Shown piece by piece: positions 33,839 through 45,167 of a stretch of 64,000 bases of DNA. The DNA is from Rhizobium sp. NFR03 (GTDB lineage Bacteria > Pseudomonadota > Alphaproteobacteria > Rhizobiales > Rhizobiaceae). Each line of letters starts with the position of its first letter. The stretch's first letter is position 1. The stretch covers positions 1 through 64,000 of the forward strand of contig NZ_FOGR01000001.1 in assembly GCF_900111275.1 (NCBI RefSeq), in the 5' to 3' direction. Position numbers and translations under genes: made by a program. Below the pieces are notes generated by a model, which saw only the letters and a list, made by a program, of their open reading frames with translations, was not told where the DNA came from and ran no database searches.

Positions 33839-35665
33839 CTACTCGACCGTCACGGACTTTGCGAGATTTCGCGGCTGGTCCACGTCCGTGCCCATGAACA
33901 CGGCGGTGTGGTAGGCCAGAAGCTGGATCGGTAGCGAAAAGATCATCGGCGCGATCAGCTCGTCCACGTTCGGCAGCACGATCGTGCTCATGGTCTCCAA
34001 CTTGGAAGCAGCCGCGCCCCGCTCGTCGGTGATGAAGATGATCCGGCCTCCGCGGGCCGCAACCTCCTGCATGTTCGAAATGGTCTTCTCGAAGAACCGG
34101 TCGTGCGGCGCGATCACGATCACCGGCATATTCTCATCGATCAGGGCGATCGGCCCATGCTTCAGCTCACCGGCTGCATAGCCCTCGGCGTGGATGTAGG
34201 AAATCTCCTTCAGCTTCAGCGCGCCTTCCATGGCGAGAGGAAAGCTGGTGCCTCGGCCGAGATAAAGGACGTCCCTGCACTTGGAGAGTTCCCGTGCGAG
34301 GCTTTCCATCTTGGGCTGGATAGCATTCAAAACCCGCGCCATGATCCGCGGCATTTCGGCAAGGTGGCGCACGAGAACGCGTTCTTCCTCGACCGAAATG
34401 GTGCCGCGCGCGCGCCCTGCACCGACGGCCAGCGCTGCAAGCACCGCCAGCTGGCAGGTGAAGGCTTTCGTCGAGGCAACACCGATTTCCGGACCCGCGA
34501 GAATCGGGAAGACGGCATCCGACGAGCGCGCGATGGTGGATTCGCGCGCGTTGACGACCGCGCCGATCGTCAGGCCGAGATCCTTGCAGTAGCGCAGCGA
34601 TGCCAGCGTGTCCGCCGTCTCACCCGATTGCGAGATGAACAGCGCTGCTGCATCCGGCGAAAGCGGAATATCGCGATAGCGAAACTCGGAGGCGACATCG
34701 ATCTCGACCGGCAGCCGCGCATAGCGCTCGAACCAGTATTTGCCGATCAGGCCGGCGAGATAGGCCGTGCCGCAAGCCGAAATGGCAAGGCTCGGTATCC
34801 GCGCGAAATCGATGGCCGAGGCGGCGGCGCTGACACGGTTCTCCGTGAAATCGACATAATGTCCGAGGGCATGCGAGATGACCTCCGGCTGCTCGTAGAT
34901 TTCCTTCTCCATGAAATGCCGGTGGTTGCCCTTGTCCACCATGTAGGCGGCAGCAATGGACACCTGCCGCGGCCGCATCACGCGATTGCCGTCATGGTCC
35001 AGGATCTCGACGCCATCGGCCGTCAACACGGCCCAGTCACCATCGTTGAGATAGGTGATCTCGTTGGTAAAGGGCGCGAGCGCAATGGCATCCGAGCCGA
35101 GAAACATCTCGTTCTTGCCATAGCCGACGGCAAGCGGCGGACCGGAACGGGCAGCAAGGATGGTGCCAGGCGCATCGGCAAACAGGACTGCGAGGGCATA
35201 GGCACCGGTCACGGCCTTCAGCATCGCCTGCATGGCCTGCTTCGCATCGAGCCCATCCCGGCGAAGCTTGGCGAGAAGCTGCGCGACGACCTCGGTATCC
35301 GTCTGTGTCAAGAAAGTTGCGCCGTCAGCGATCAGCGCGTCCTTGATCTCGGAAAAGTTCTCGATGATCCCGTTGTGAACCACCGCAACCCCATCCGTGA
35401 AATGCGGATGGGCATTGTTTTCCGTCGGCGCGCCATGCGTTGCCCAGCGTGTATGCGCGATGCCGATCAGGCCGGGAAGCGGGTCGCCGGCGAGCTTCGT
35501 TTCGAGGTTGAAAAGCTTGCCTTCGGCACGACGACGGTCGAGCTGCCCGTCATGGATCGTTGCCACACCCGCCGAATCATACCCACGATACTCGAGCCGC
35601 TTGAGCGCATCGACCAGCCTCTCCGAAACGGGCCGTGTCCCGACGATGCCGACGATGCCGCACAT
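33839..35665 (-). CDS. glmS: Glutamine--fructose-6-phosphate aminotransferase (isomerizing)
   Basis: This is the first step of UDP-GlcNAc synthesis for peptidoglycan and LPS. The 608-residue product has a catalytic Cys2 (MCGIVGIVG), the N-terminal nucleophile glutaminase domain (GIAHTRWATHG, HNGIIENF), two SIS domains (ISACGTAYLAGLIGKYW; SQSGETADTLASLR; GRGTSFPLAMEGALKLKE) and the invariant C-terminal NLAKSVTVE. No glmS ribozyme-like structure is visible upstream, as expected for alphaproteobacteria. It lies 129 bp downstream of glmU and is likely co-transcribed. Confidence 0.98.
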   Translation of the reverse strand: MCGIVGIVGTRPVSERLVDALKRLEYRGYDSAGVATIHDGQLDRRRAEGKLFNLETKLAGDPLPGLIGIAHTRWATHGAPTENNAHPHFTDGVAVVHNGIIENFSEIKDALIADGATFLTQTDTEVVAQLLAKLRRDGLDAKQAMQAMLKAVTGAYALAVLFADAPGTILAARSGPPLAVGYGKNEMFLGSDAIALAPFTNEITYLNDGDWAVLTADGVEILDHDGNRVMRPRQVSIAAAYMVDKGNHRHFMEKEIYEQPEVISHALGHYVDFTENRVSAAASAIDFARIPSLAISACGTAYLAGLIGKYWFERYARLPVEIDVASEFRYRDIPLSPDAAALFISQSGETADTLASLRYCKDLGLTIGAVVNARESTIARSSDAVFPILAGPEIGVASTKAFTCQLAVLAALAVGAGRARGTISVEEERVLVRHLAEMPRIMARVLNAIQPKMESLARELSKCRDVLYLGRGTSFPLAMEGALKLKEISYIHAEGYAAGELKHGPIALIDENMPVIVIAPHDRFFEKTISNMQEVAARGGRIIFITDERGAAASKLETMSTIVLPNVDELIAPMIFSLPIQLLAYHTAVFMGTDVDQPRNLAKSVTVE

Positions 35666-35794
35666 GAACTTCTCCGATATAATTGCGCCCAGACATTGAG
35701 CCTGAAGCTGACTACTGTTTTTTGCGCAGGGAGCAACCGGCGTGCCGTCACTTTCGGTATCAGTCGGTAACGCCGCCTGGCGCTGCAGCCCATG

Positions 35795-37174
35795 TCAACC
35801 CTTGCCGCTCTTGCCGGCCTTCTCGGCGAGATACCGCTCGCGCAACAGTTTCGCGCGGCCGGGCTTTACCGTCTGCCGGGCACGGCCGAAAGCCGCTGCA
35901 TCCGCCGGCACGTCATCCGTGATGACGCTGCCGGACGCGATCAGCGCACCGTCACCGATGGTCACAGGGGCGACCAGCGAGGAGTTCGATCCGATGAAGG
36001 ACTTCGCGCCGATCCGTGTGATATGCTTGTTCACCCCATCATAATTGCAGGTGATCGTGCCTGCCCCGATATTGGCACCAGCGCCGACGAAAGCGTCGCC
36101 GATATAGGTCAGGTGGTTCACCTTCGCCCCCTCGCCGATTTCGGACTTCTTGACCTCGCAGAAATTGCCCACTTTGGCGCGCTCCCCGAGATGCGCCCCC
36201 GGCCGCAACCGGGCAAACGGGCCGACCGCAGCGCCAGCCGAAACATGCGCGCCTTCCAGATGCGAGAACGCGTGAATGACGGCGCCACGCTCCACCGTCA
36301 CGCCGGGTCCAAAGACCACATTAGGTTCGACAAGCACGTCCTGGTCGAGTTTCGTGTCGTAAGACAGAAAAACGGTTTCCGGCGCGATCATCGACACCCC
36401 CGAAATCATCAGCGCATGACGCTGGCGCGCCTGCCAGGCAGCTTCGATGGCTGCCAGTTCCGCCCGGTTGTTGCAGCCCATCAGCTCGGTCTCGGGCGCT
36501 TCGATGGCGATCGTGCGGGCGCCTCCAGCGCGCGCCACCTCCACCACATCCGTCAGGTAATATTCGCCCTTGGCATTGTCGTTGCTGATCGCATCGAGAA
36601 ATGCGAGCGCGCGTGCGCCATTCATCGCCATCAGTCCGCCATTGCAATAGGTGATCGCCCGCTCGACCTCCGAGGCGTCCTTCTCCTCGCGGATCGCAAG
36701 CAGCGTCCCGTCCTCGATGATCAGCCGGCCATATCCCGTCGGCCGATCGGTATGGAAGCCGATGACCACGACGTCGTCGCCAGCGGCCAGCCGCGCACGC
36801 GCTGCTTTCAAGGGCTCGGCGGTGATGAGCGGCGTATCCCCGAAAACGACGACAACATCGTCATAGCCGCGTGATATGGCCTCGCGGGCTGCGAGCACGG
36901 CATGTCCGGTGCCCAGCCGCTCCGTCTGAAGATGCGTCGTCAGGACTAGATCCTCACGAAGCGCGGCGGCAGCCACCGCATCCGCGTCACGGCCCACCAC
37001 GAGAGCAGCCGCTTGGATGCCGGCGCCGGAGAGCGATTCCATGACATGGGCGATCATCGCGCGGCCGGCGACGGGATGAAGCACCTTGGACATCGAGGAC
37101 TTCATCCGCGTGCTCTCTCCGGCGGCAAGGACCACGGCGAGGCAGGTACGGGCGTCGGTGCTGGCGGTGCTCAT
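35795..37174 (-). CDS. glmU: Bifunctional UDP-N-acetylglucosamine pyrophosphorylase / glucosamine-1-phosphate acetyltransferase
   Basis: It makes UDP-GlcNAc from GlcN-1-P. The 459-residue product has an N-terminal nucleotidyltransferase ([20 protein letters not shown], residues 13-32; [10 protein letters not shown]) and a C-terminal left-handed beta-helix acetyltransferase with hexapeptide repeats ([52 protein letters not shown]). ATG 37174 starts [20 protein letters not shown]; an in-frame TTG at 37234 would add 20 unlikely residues. It sits directly before glmS. Confidence 0.97.
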   Translation of the reverse strand: MSTASTDARTCLAVVLAAGESTRMKSSMSKVLHPVAGRAMIAHVMESLSGAGIQAAALVVGRDADAVAAAALREDLVLTTHLQTERLGTGHAVLAAREAISRGYDDVVVVFGDTPLITAEPLKAARARLAAGDDVVVIGFHTDRPTGYGRLIIEDGTLLAIREEKDASEVERAITYCNGGLMAMNGARALAFLDAISNDNAKGEYYLTDVVEVARAGGARTIAIEAPETELMGCNNRAELAAIEAAWQARQRHALMISGVSMIAPETVFLSYDTKLDQDVLVEPNVVFGPGVTVERGAVIHAFSHLEGAHVSAGAAVGPFARLRPGAHLGERAKVGNFCEVKKSEIGEGAKVNHLTYIGDAFVGAGANIGAGTITCNYDGVNKHITRIGAKSFIGSNSSLVAPVTIGDGALIASGSVITDDVPADAAAFGRARQTVKPGRAKLLRERYLAEKAGKSGKG

Positions 37175-37261
37175 GGCGTATCTCCCGGTCTCGTCCAGCC
37201 AAGCCGCCAGACGTTTCTGAGCCTCATAGAGCAAAAGACATGGCTTTGCGAAGCGGATTTA

Positions 37262-37273
37262 CGGATGCATCCG
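37262..37273. promoter_or_regulatory. 12-bp palindrome CGGATGCATCCG upstream of glmU
   Basis: A perfect dyad in the divergent glmU/membrane-protein region, 88 bases upstream of the glmU start. It is possibly an operator; chance is not excluded. Confidence 0.25.
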
Positions 37274-37392
37274 CGTCGGTGGCGAGAATTTGGCTTCCCG
37301 CGGCAAGCGCTCGGAACCGGTGTTAACGTAATGAAAAGACGACGATGCGATAAGCAGGACAGTTCGAAAACTCAGCCGTTTTGAGGCGTTCC

Positions 37393-39159
37393 ATGGCATC
37401 CGTCGCGAATGAAGGACTCGCAGCGCCGGAGGGCCAACGCTACTGGTTGAAGCGCTCCGCGCCGTTGCTCGTGCTTAGCGTTATGCTGCTCGTGCTGCCC
37501 TTGGGGCTTCTTAAAACTCTCCATCAGCCGATGGGCGCGATGATGTGGGACCTCTACATCTATCTGGACGCCACCAATCGGATTTCGAGCGGTCAGATCC
37601 CCTCCATCGATTTCTTCGCGCCGGTGGGTGCTCTCGGTTACTACCTGTTTGCCGGTGCAAACTGGCTTTTTCCCAACGGGCATCCTCTCCTTTTATCGGC
37701 ATGGTCGCTGCTGGTCGTGACTGCGCCCCTCATGGCCGTGGTTCTGATCGACGTCCAGCGCCGCTCCCCGGCGCTCGCCTTCGCGTTGCTCGCGCCGTTT
37801 CTCCTGTACGCCCTGCTGCCGTTCAACATCGGTAGCTTCTACCCCTACCCCGGCTCCGAGGGCTTCGGCATCTACAACCGTCAGGTCTGCCAGCTGCTCT
37901 ATGTGCTCGCTGCAGCCCTCGTCTTCGTCAAGGACGGCCGACGACTCTGCGGCATCGTCGCGGCGTGCATGCTGGCGCTCTTCTTCATCAAGATCACCGG
38001 CATCGTCGCCGGGGCCCTGATGTGCATATCGGCGCTCGCCGCCGGACGGCTGAGCTTGAAACACTCAACGATCGCAGCAGGCATCTTCGCCACCTGTCTT
38101 TTCGTCCTGGAACTCGCGACGGGCTTGGTTTCTGCCTATATCGGCGATATCCTTGCCCTCCTCCAGCTGAACGACGAAACGCTTCTACCTCGGCTTCTGA
38201 AGTCTGCCTCGATGAATATCGGCGTCTCGCTGGCCACAGCGGGGCTGTGCATCGTGCTTGCCGTCACCGATCTCGTTCGTGTCCGCGAGCGCCTGCGCGG
38301 CGCAGCCTCCGCACCATCGGCAAAGTCGTTTTCCGCGATCGCGGATCTCCCAGTCGTCTGGATAACCATTTTCCTTCTTGCCGGCCTCTTCTTCGAAAGT
38401 CAGAATACCGGCAGCCAGCCCCTGATTTTTCTTTATCCGCTCGTGCTTGCTGCCGGCCTCGATCATTATCGCCGCCACGGCAATTCGGTGCGCTCCGGCG
38501 TGGTCGCCGTGCTCGCTCTCGCCGTCGTCATTCCCCCGGCTGTCACCATCGTCCAGAAGGCCACTCGCGCCTGGGTCGGCATGCTGGGAACAGTGCGTCT
38601 CGATCACCGCAACCTGAAGACACTGGGCGCCTTTGCCATCCGGCCAAGCTTTGCAGAGCGTGCGAAGCTCATGGAAGCGATGTTCGTCGAGAACCGGAAA
38701 GCCTTCGATGAACTGGCGCTTGCGGGAGAACCCTTCTCCGTCCTTCTGTTCAGCGATTTCGACTTTCAGTGGGCCTGGCTCGAAAACGCAGATCGTGCGG
38801 TGTCCGCGATACTAGCCTTCGAATCACTTGAGAACGTTCGGTTTGACACGGTCATGTCGATCGATTTCGTCAATCCGTTCCCTTGGCTGATGGATCGAAA
38901 GGCGCCACGCCACATTGCTATCGGCGCAGACCCGACAAGGGCCGTCCCGCCTCCGGGCAATGCGGAAAACGACGCCATACGGACGGTGGATCTTGCGCTG
39001 ATGCCGACCTGCCCCGCCACGCCGACGCAGACGGACCTGCTCGCGCTCTATGCTCCGGCCCTTCTCCCCACCCATACCCGCGTGACGCTGACGCCATGCT
39101 ACGACGCATTTGTTCGCAATGGCCTGATGCCCCCGTCATCAGGATCGCAGCGGCCATAA
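37393..39159 (+). CDS. Polytopic membrane protein, possible glycosyltransferase-like
   Basis: The 588-residue product has about ten hydrophobic helices in residues 25-410 (APLLVLSVMLLVLPLGLL; ALLAPFLLYALLPFNIGSFY; FIKITGIVAGALMCISALAA; and others) and a C-terminal soluble part of about 170 residues. A WDLYIYLDATNRISSGQIPS segment in the first loop resembles the acidic first loop of GT-C-fold lipid-linked sugar transferases, but no family motif is certain. ATG 37393 is used; a TTG at 37381 is in frame. It is divergent from glmU and precedes ppiD by 116 bp. Confidence 0.65.
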   Translation: MASVANEGLAAPEGQRYWLKRSAPLLVLSVMLLVLPLGLLKTLHQPMGAMMWDLYIYLDATNRISSGQIPSIDFFAPVGALGYYLFAGANWLFPNGHPLLLSAWSLLVVTAPLMAVVLIDVQRRSPALAFALLAPFLLYALLPFNIGSFYPYPGSEGFGIYNRQVCQLLYVLAAALVFVKDGRRLCGIVAACMLALFFIKITGIVAGALMCISALAAGRLSLKHSTIAAGIFATCLFVLELATGLVSAYIGDILALLQLNDETLLPRLLKSASMNIGVSLATAGLCIVLAVTDLVRVRERLRGAASAPSAKSFSAIADLPVVWITIFLLAGLFFESQNTGSQPLIFLYPLVLAAGLDHYRRHGNSVRSGVVAVLALAVVIPPAVTIVQKATRAWVGMLGTVRLDHRNLKTLGAFAIRPSFAERAKLMEAMFVENRKAFDELALAGEPFSVLLFSDFDFQWAWLENADRAVSAILAFESLENVRFDTVMSIDFVNPFPWLMDRKAPRHIAIGADPTRAVPPPGNAENDAIRTVDLALMPTCPATPTQTDLLALYAPALLPTHTRVTLTPCYDAFVRNGLMPPSSGSQRP

Positions 39160-39275
39160 GACGGCCTTTGCAATTTCTCCTTAAATTGATTCCGATTTCG
39201 AAATTTATGCAGTAAGGAACGACACGGTTTGCCACGGGGCAAACGCGTGTTTTGTCGGTTGAGGTGCGCAGTCTT

Positions 39276-41165
39276 ATGTTGGAAATGCTGAGGAGAGGCG
39301 CCCAGACCTGGGTCGTCAAAGGCCTGTTGATCGTTCTCGTGGCTTCGTTCGCAGTCTGGGGCGTCTCGTCTTCCATCGCGCCGAGCGCTTCGACGGCCGT
39401 TGTCACCGTCGGCGATATCGAGGTATCTCCGGCAGACTTCCGTCTTGCCTATGAACGACAGCTTTCCCAGCTTTCCCGCCAGTTCGGGACGCGCCTGTCG
39501 CGTGATCAGGCCCGCGCCTTCGGGGTCGAGGCGCAGGTCTACTCGCAGCTTGTGGCGGGCGCGACGCTCGATCAGCTCTCGAGGGACATGAACCTCGGCC
39601 TGTCGCAGGATCGCCTTGCCACCCTGATCAGCCAGGATCCGGCCTTCCGCGCCGTGAACGGCCAGTTCGATCGAACCGTCTTCTCCAGCGTCCTGCGCAA
39701 TGCCGGTTTACGCGAAGTCGATTACATCACGAATCGCAGTCAGGTCGCGGTTCGCTCGCAGATCGTCGAGGCACTGTCGGATGGCTTCAAGGCGCCGACC
39801 GTGCTGACCGAAGCGCTGAAGACCTACCAGAACGAGACGCGTTCAGTCGATTACCTGCTTCTCTCGAACGCGAATGTGGATCCGATCAAGGCACCGGCGG
39901 ATGATGTGCTTGCGCCATGGTTCGAGGAACACAAGGCCGAATATCGCGCGCTGGAGTTCCGCAAGATCTCCTACGTGAAGCTCGAGCCGACCGATATCGC
40001 CAACCCGGCGTCCGTGACCGAAGACGAACTGCGCGCCGATTACGAGAAGCGCAAGGCCACCTTTAGCACGCCGGAAACCCGCACGATCGAGCAGCTGACC
40101 TTCGCGAGCCGCACGGACGCCGATGCTGCTGCCGCAAAACTTGCCGCAGGCACGACCTTCGATGCACTTGTCTCCGAACAGGGCAAGACCTCCGCCGATG
40201 TCCTGCTAGGTGACTTCACCCGCGAACGCGTGCCGGATGCAAAGCTTGGCGATGTTGCTTTTGCTGTGGCCAGCGATGGCGGTATCACGCCTGTCGTCGA
40301 TGGCGCCTTCGGCCCGGTCATTCTGCGCGTCACCAATATTCGTCCCGCAACCACGCGGTCCTTCGACGAGGTGAAGGAAGAACTCCGCCAGGAGGTCGCT
40401 CTTGCCAATGCGAGCAATGAAATCACAGCGATCCATGACAAGTTCGAAGATGCCCGCATTTCCGGGGCAACCCTTCAGGATGCGGCGACGGAAAGCAACC
40501 TGAAGGCTGTCTCCATCCCCGCCGTCGATGCACGCGGCAACGATGCGCAGGGCGAACGGATCGCCGATCTCCCTCAGCCGCAGGAATTGCTCGCCGAGGT
40601 TTTCAAGGCCGAACCGGGCAGTGACACCCTGCCGATCAATCTCGGCCGCGACGGCTATGTCTGGTTCGAGGTCGAGGACGTCATGCCCGCCCGCGACCGC
40701 ACGCTGGACGAATCGCGCGAAAAGGTCGTCGCCGACTGGACGGCCGAGCAGCAACGCGCCGAGCTGGCCAAGCGCGCCGCGGACCTGAAGGCACGTGTGG
40801 AAAAGGGCGAAACTCTTCAGACGATTGCGACGGAACTGGGCATCGCCGTCGAGACGAAGACAGGTCTCCGCCGCACGGCACAGGATGCCGCGCTCTCCCC
40901 CGCTGCCGTAACGGCTGCCTTCAGCGGACCGAACGGCCTCGTGACGAACGCGCCCGGCACCGATGGCGAAGGACAGATCCTGCTCAAGGTGACGGCCGTC
41001 GAGAATGCTGCAGGCGATGCGCTGGATCAGGACAGCCGGCAGGTCGATGCCATCGCCCAGGCAAGCGGCGACGACATCCTCGACCAGATGGTGACCGAGT
41101 TGCAGACCCGCTACGGCGTTTCGATCAACCAGCAGGTGGCCGAAACGGCGCTGGCACAGCAGTAG
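39276..41165 (+). CDS. ppiD: Peptidyl-prolyl cis-trans isomerase PpiD-like
   Basis: This 629-residue inner-membrane-anchored periplasmic chaperone has one N-terminal helix (residues 15-37, [20 protein letters not shown]), a SurA_N_3 region ([20 protein letters not shown]), and a degenerate parvulin domain (about 245-355; [20 protein letters not shown], then [20 protein letters not shown]). ATG 39276 opens [15 protein letters not shown], as in rhizobial homologues; a TTG at 39252 would add eight residues. It is the first gene of the ppiD-trpD-trpC-moaC-moeA run. Confidence 0.92.
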   Translation: MLEMLRRGAQTWVVKGLLIVLVASFAVWGVSSSIAPSASTAVVTVGDIEVSPADFRLAYERQLSQLSRQFGTRLSRDQARAFGVEAQVYSQLVAGATLDQLSRDMNLGLSQDRLATLISQDPAFRAVNGQFDRTVFSSVLRNAGLREVDYITNRSQVAVRSQIVEALSDGFKAPTVLTEALKTYQNETRSVDYLLLSNANVDPIKAPADDVLAPWFEEHKAEYRALEFRKISYVKLEPTDIANPASVTEDELRADYEKRKATFSTPETRTIEQLTFASRTDADAAAAKLAAGTTFDALVSEQGKTSADVLLGDFTRERVPDAKLGDVAFAVASDGGITPVVDGAFGPVILRVTNIRPATTRSFDEVKEELRQEVALANASNEITAIHDKFEDARISGATLQDAATESNLKAVSIPAVDARGNDAQGERIADLPQPQELLAEVFKAEPGSDTLPINLGRDGYVWFEVEDVMPARDRTLDESREKVVADWTAEQQRAELAKRAADLKARVEKGETLQTIATELGIAVETKTGLRRTAQDAALSPAAVTAAFSGPNGLVTNAPGTDGEGQILLKVTAVENAAGDALDQDSRQVDAIAQASGDDILDQMVTELQTRYGVSINQQVAETALAQQ

Positions 41166-41179
41166 GCGGACGGTATCGT

Positions 41180-42199
41180 ATGGCGGACCTTAAACCCTTC
41201 ATCGCCAAGGCGGCGCTCGGTCAGTCTCTCGACCGGGAGGACGCGCGGGCCGCCTTCGAGATCATCATGTCGGGCGCCGCGACACAATCGCAGATCGGCG
41301 GCTTCCTCATGGCGCTGCGGGTGCGCGGCGAAACGGTCGATGAAATCGTTGGTGCTGTCGGCGCCATGCGCGCGCGCATGCTCACGGTCGACGCGCCGCC
41401 CGAAGCGATCGATATCGTCGGAACCGGGGGCGATGGTGCCGGCACCTACAATATTTCGACGCTCGCCTCCCTGATCGTCGCCGGCGCGGGCGTCCCCGTC
41501 GCCAAGCACGGCAACCGCGCGCTCAGCTCGAAATCCGGCACGGCCGACGCGCTCTCCTGCCTCGGCGTCAAGCTCGATATCGGGCCGGACGCCATCGCCC
41601 GCTGCATTCGCGAAGCCGGCGTCGGCTTCATGTTCGCCCAGCAACACCATTCGGCGATGCGCCATGTCGGCCCCACCCGGGTCGAACTGGGCACCCGCAC
41701 CATCTTCAATCTTCTCGGGCCGCTCTCCAATCCTGCGGGTGTCGGCCGCCAGCTGGTCGGCGTATTTTCGCCGCAATGGGTGGTTCCCGTCGCCGAAGTC
41801 CTGCGCGACCTCGGCTCGGTCAGTGTCTGGGTCGTCCATGGCGAAGGCCTCGACGAGATCACCACGACCGGCACGACACACGTTGCCGCGATCGAGAACG
41901 GCGCCATTCGCACCTTCGACCTGACGCCGGCTGATTTCGGTCTGCCGACGGTCGATCTCTCCGTCCTCAAGGGTGGCGATGGCGCATATAACGCAAAGGC
42001 GTTGAGCGGCGTCCTCGACGGCGATGTGACGCCCTATCGCGATATTTCCCTTGCCAATGCCGCTGCCGCCCTGGTCATTTCCGGCCGTGCAGGCTCGTTG
42101 ATGGATGGCATGGCGATGGCACGCGACGCCCTGGAAACGGGCGCGGCCCGCGCCGCGCTCGAAGCGCTGATACGTGTATCGAATGCAGAGGAGGCCTGA
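41180..42199 (+). CDS. trpD: Anthranilate phosphoribosyltransferase
   Basis: It transfers the phosphoribosyl group to anthranilate in tryptophan synthesis. The 339-residue product has the glycine-rich [17 protein letters not shown] (residues 79-95), [17 protein letters not shown] (109-125), [17 protein letters not shown] and [12 protein letters not shown], in the expected order. The start follows GGACGGTATCGT. It lies 14 bp after ppiD and one base before trpC, so the run is an operon. The trpE/G genes are elsewhere. Confidence 0.97.
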   Translation: MADLKPFIAKAALGQSLDREDARAAFEIIMSGAATQSQIGGFLMALRVRGETVDEIVGAVGAMRARMLTVDAPPEAIDIVGTGGDGAGTYNISTLASLIVAGAGVPVAKHGNRALSSKSGTADALSCLGVKLDIGPDAIARCIREAGVGFMFAQQHHSAMRHVGPTRVELGTRTIFNLLGPLSNPAGVGRQLVGVFSPQWVVPVAEVLRDLGSVSVWVVHGEGLDEITTTGTTHVAAIENGAIRTFDLTPADFGLPTVDLSVLKGGDGAYNAKALSGVLDGDVTPYRDISLANAAAALVISGRAGSLMDGMAMARDALETGAARAALEALIRVSNAEEA

Positions 42200-42200
42200 C

Positions 42201-43016
42201 ATGAGCGACATTCTTCACCGCATCGAACTCTACAAGCGCGAGGAAATCGCCGCCGCGAAGACGCGTGTCTCGCTGGACGATCTCAAGGCCATGACTGCCG
42301 GCCAGGAAGCTCCGCGAGGATTCCTGAAGGCACTGGAGGCCAAGCGTGGGGCGAGCAAATATGGTCTCATCGCCGAGATCAAGAAGGCGTCTCCCAGCAA
42401 AGGCCTGATCCGCCCCGACTTCGATCCGCCGGCACTTGCAAAGGCGTACGAACGCGGCGGAGCAGCCTGCCTTTCGGTGTTGACGGATGGACCGAGCTTT
42501 CAGGGTGCGCCGGAATTTCTGACCGCTGCACGCGCGGCCTGCGGTCTTCCCGCACTGCGCAAGGATTTCATGTTCGAGACCTATCAGGTGCATGAGGCCC
42601 GAGCCTGGGGTGCCGATTGCATTTTACTCATCATGGCCTCGCTCACCGACGACGATGCGCGCCGGCTGGAAGACTGCGCATTCGAGCTTGGCATGGACGT
42701 CCTGGTCGAGGTGCACGACGAGCCAGAAACGGAGCGCGCGCTTCGCCTGTCGTCCCCCCTCCTTGGCATCAACAACCGCAACCTGAAAACCTTCGAGGTT
42801 GATCTCGCAGTGTCCGAGCGTCTTGCGCCGATGGTGCCGGACGATCGGCACCTCGTCGGCGAGAGCGGCATCTTTACCCCGGCCGACTGCGCCCGCCTGA
42901 AAACTGCCGGCATTGGCACGTTCCTCGTCGGCGAGAGCCTGATGCGGCAGGAGGATGTAGCGGCTGCTACCCGGCTCCTGCTCTCAGAGGCCGCCGCAAC
43001 ACAGGCAGCCGAGTGA
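42201..43016 (+). CDS. trpC: Indole-3-glycerol-phosphate synthase
   Basis: It closes the indole ring in tryptophan synthesis. The 271-residue monofunctional enzyme (no TrpF fusion) has [19 protein letters not shown] (residues 56-74), [52 protein letters not shown] and [12 protein letters not shown], all catalytic-face strands of the TIM barrel. GGAG precedes ATG 42201, one base after the trpD stop. The stop overlaps moaC. Confidence 0.97.
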   Translation: MSDILHRIELYKREEIAAAKTRVSLDDLKAMTAGQEAPRGFLKALEAKRGASKYGLIAEIKKASPSKGLIRPDFDPPALAKAYERGGAACLSVLTDGPSFQGAPEFLTAARAACGLPALRKDFMFETYQVHEARAWGADCILLIMASLTDDDARRLEDCAFELGMDVLVEVHDEPETERALRLSSPLLGINNRNLKTFEVDLAVSERLAPMVPDDRHLVGESGIFTPADCARLKTAGIGTFLVGESLMRQEDVAAATRLLLSEAAATQAAE

Positions 43017-43525
43017 TGACGAACACGCCGCTGACCCATCTCGGTGAAACGGGCGAAGCCAGCATGGTCGATGTCGGCGACAAGGGTGAGACGGTCCGGA
43101 TCGCCGTTGCCGAAGGCTATGTTCGCATGCAACCGGAAACATTGCGCCTCATCCTCGCTGGCGACGCAAAAAAGGGCGACGTCATCGGCACGGCCCGCCT
43201 CGCAGGCATCATGGCAGCCAAGCAGACGGCCAACCTCATCCCCCTCTGCCACCCTCTGATGTTGACCAAGGTTTCCGTCGATATCGTACCCGACGACACT
43301 CTTCCCGGCCTTCGTATCGAGACACTGGCCAAGCTCAACGGCCGCACCGGCGTCGAAATGGAGGCGCTGACAGCCGCAAGCGTCGCCTGCCTGACGATCT
43401 ACGACATGGCGAAAGCCATCGATCGCGAGATGGAAATCGGCGGCATCCGCCTCCTGAAGAAGTCGGGCGGACGCTCCGGCGATTATGTGCGTGGCAGCAC
43501 GAGCCGCGAGAGCGAACAGCCATGA
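43016..43525 (+). CDS. moaC: Cyclic pyranopterin monophosphate synthase
   Basis: With MoaA it makes cPMP, the first intermediate of the molybdenum cofactor. The 169-residue protein shows [40 protein letters not shown] (catalytic region), [20 protein letters not shown] and [20 protein letters not shown] 43016 shares its first base with the trpC stop codon; a GTG three bases earlier is possible. It is followed by moeA with a four-base overlap. Confidence 0.96.
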   Translation: MTNTPLTHLGETGEASMVDVGDKGETVRIAVAEGYVRMQPETLRLILAGDAKKGDVIGTARLAGIMAAKQTANLIPLCHPLMLTKVSVDIVPDDTLPGLRIETLAKLNGRTGVEMEALTAASVACLTIYDMAKAIDREMEIGGIRLLKKSGGRSGDYVRGSTSRESEQP

Positions 43526-44739
43526 GCCTGCTTCCCGTTGAGGATGCGCTGGCGCGCCTGCTGACTGCCGCCCGCGCTGTGACGGAGACGGAAGAGGTCG
43601 CTATCGGCGAAGCCCACGGGCGGGTCCTGGCCCGGAACGTTGCATCCCGCCTCACCCAACCGCCCTTCGACTCGTCTGCCATGGACGGCTATGCGTTACG
43701 CGCCGAGGATATCGCCGAGATCGGCGCCATTGTCACCGTCATCGGTGAATCCGCGGCGGGAAACCGCTTTGCCGGGACAGTTCTTCCCGGACAGGCAGTG
43801 CGCATCTTCACCGGTGCTCCTGTGCCGAACGGCGCCGATACGGTGCTAATCCAGGAAGATGCCGAGCGGCTTGACGATCATCGCATACAGACGCGCTTCG
43901 TGCCCGCACGGGGTCGTCATATTCGCCCACGCGGCCAGGATTTCCGTGAAGGCGATGTCGTCCTTCATAGCGGAGAGCAGCTCGATGCTGGTCGTCTCAC
44001 GGTGGCTGCAGGTATGAACCACGCCCGTCTACACGTCTTCCGGCGTGTCCGTGTCGCTATTCTCGCGACAGGGGACGAACTTCTGCCGCCCGGGAGCGAC
44101 CTGGGGCCCGACCAGATCGTCGCCTCGAACACCTTCGGCATCGCCGCCATCGCGCGGGAAAGCGGCGCCGAGATTATCGACCTCGGCATCGCACCCGACA
44201 GCAGATCGAGCATAGAGGAACAGCTGGCGGCTGCACAGGCGGCGGACGCCGATATCCTCGTCACACTCGGCGGTGCATCTGTCGGCGACCACGACCTCGT
44301 GCAATCGACCTTGGTCGGCGCCGGTATGGAGCTTGATTTCTGGCGCATCGCCATGCGCCCGGGCAAGCCGCTGATGGTCGGCCGCCTCGGCGACATGCAG
44401 GTGCTCGGCCTTCCCGGAAACCCCGTGTCGAGCCTCGTTTGCGGGTTCCTGTTCCTTGAGCCCCTCATCCGCACCCTCGGCCATCTCAAAGCGCGCAACC
44501 GCCTTGCGGCTGCCACGTCGGCCCGGCCCCTCGCCGCCAACGACAAGCGGCAGGATTACATCCGCGCGACGCTCGCTCGCTCGGCCGATGGCAGCCTTTC
44601 GGCAACAGCCTTCGAGCGGCAGGATTCCTCGATGATGCAAACGTTTGCCCAGTCGGACGCTTTGATCGTCAGGGCGCCGGGCGCACCGGCTGCAGACGCG
44701 GGATCGGCCTGCACCGTCTTGCTGCTACGCGACCTCTAG
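43522..44739 (+). CDS. moeA: Molybdopterin molybdenumtransferase
   Basis: It inserts molybdate into adenylylated molybdopterin. The 405-residue product has the MoeA N-terminal part ([20 protein letters not shown], residues 50-69), the MoCF domain ([20 protein letters not shown], about 182-201; [34 protein letters not shown]) and a C-terminal beta barrel. ATG 43522 overlaps the moaC stop by four bases. In several rhizobia I recall lexA following moeA; here a small membrane peptide follows instead. Confidence 0.97.
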   Translation: MSLLPVEDALARLLTAARAVTETEEVAIGEAHGRVLARNVASRLTQPPFDSSAMDGYALRAEDIAEIGAIVTVIGESAAGNRFAGTVLPGQAVRIFTGAPVPNGADTVLIQEDAERLDDHRIQTRFVPARGRHIRPRGQDFREGDVVLHSGEQLDAGRLTVAAGMNHARLHVFRRVRVAILATGDELLPPGSDLGPDQIVASNTFGIAAIARESGAEIIDLGIAPDSRSSIEEQLAAAQAADADILVTLGGASVGDHDLVQSTLVGAGMELDFWRIAMRPGKPLMVGRLGDMQVLGLPGNPVSSLVCGFLFLEPLIRTLGHLKARNRLAAATSARPLAANDKRQDYIRATLARSADGSLSATAFERQDSSMMQTFAQSDALIVRAPGAPAADAGSACTVLLLRDL

Positions 44740-44843
44740 AGTTCATTGGGATCGTACAGCGATTCGTTTTGGCGACCTTTCCAAAACGGCCCGCAACCCT
44801 ATCTCATCTGCTGGTAAGTATCGGTAACGAAGGGGATATCAGC

Positions 44844-44990
44844 ATGAACCGAAACGGACTCTACGCTCTCTTGGGCGCACTGGTTGTTCTCGTCATCGTC
44901 ATGGGCGTTTACATCTACGACCGCGAGAAGGAACCGCAGGGCGTCGAACTCAAGATCGGCGAGAATGGCATTTCGGTTCAGGAAAACTGA
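44844..44990 (+). CDS. Small conserved single-helix membrane protein
   Basis: The 48-residue product has one transmembrane helix (LYALLGALVVLVIVMGVYIY, residues 6-25) followed by a short tail EPQGVELKIGENGISVQEN. GAAGGGGATATC precedes ATG 44844 at good spacing. Similar short proteins with a GVELKIGExGISVQ tail occur beside moeA/lexA regions in Rhizobiaceae, as I recall; the function is unknown. It is followed by a hairpin terminator. Confidence 0.7.
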   Translation: MNRNGLYALLGALVVLVIVMGVYIYDREKEPQGVELKIGENGISVQEN

Positions 44991-45110
44991 AGCGCGTAAG
45001 GCCGACGCAAGGCCTGCACGTTAAATCTTCATTAACCATTCCAGCAGATACTCAGGGTCAGGTGATCTGACTACGGATGAACTAGCAGGTTACAGGAACT
45101 CTGAGAACGA

Positions 45111-45136
45111 AAGGTCGGGCAACCCCCGGCCTTTTT
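45111..45136. terminator. Rho-independent terminator
   Basis: GGTCGGG pairs with CCCGGCC (one G-U) and is followed by TTTTT on the plus strand. It ends the small membrane-protein transcript and sits between convergent genes. Confidence 0.75.
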
Positions 45137-45167
45137 GTTTGTCTCGAATGTACCGGTTAGTCGCGCC

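Noticed and set aside
34103-35770. 555-codon frame opposite glmS
   Set aside because: A shadow of glmS, with no ribosome site and no domain.
35666-35794. glmS ribozyme
   Set aside because: No matching core was seen in the short glmU-glmS gap, and the element is found mainly in Firmicutes.
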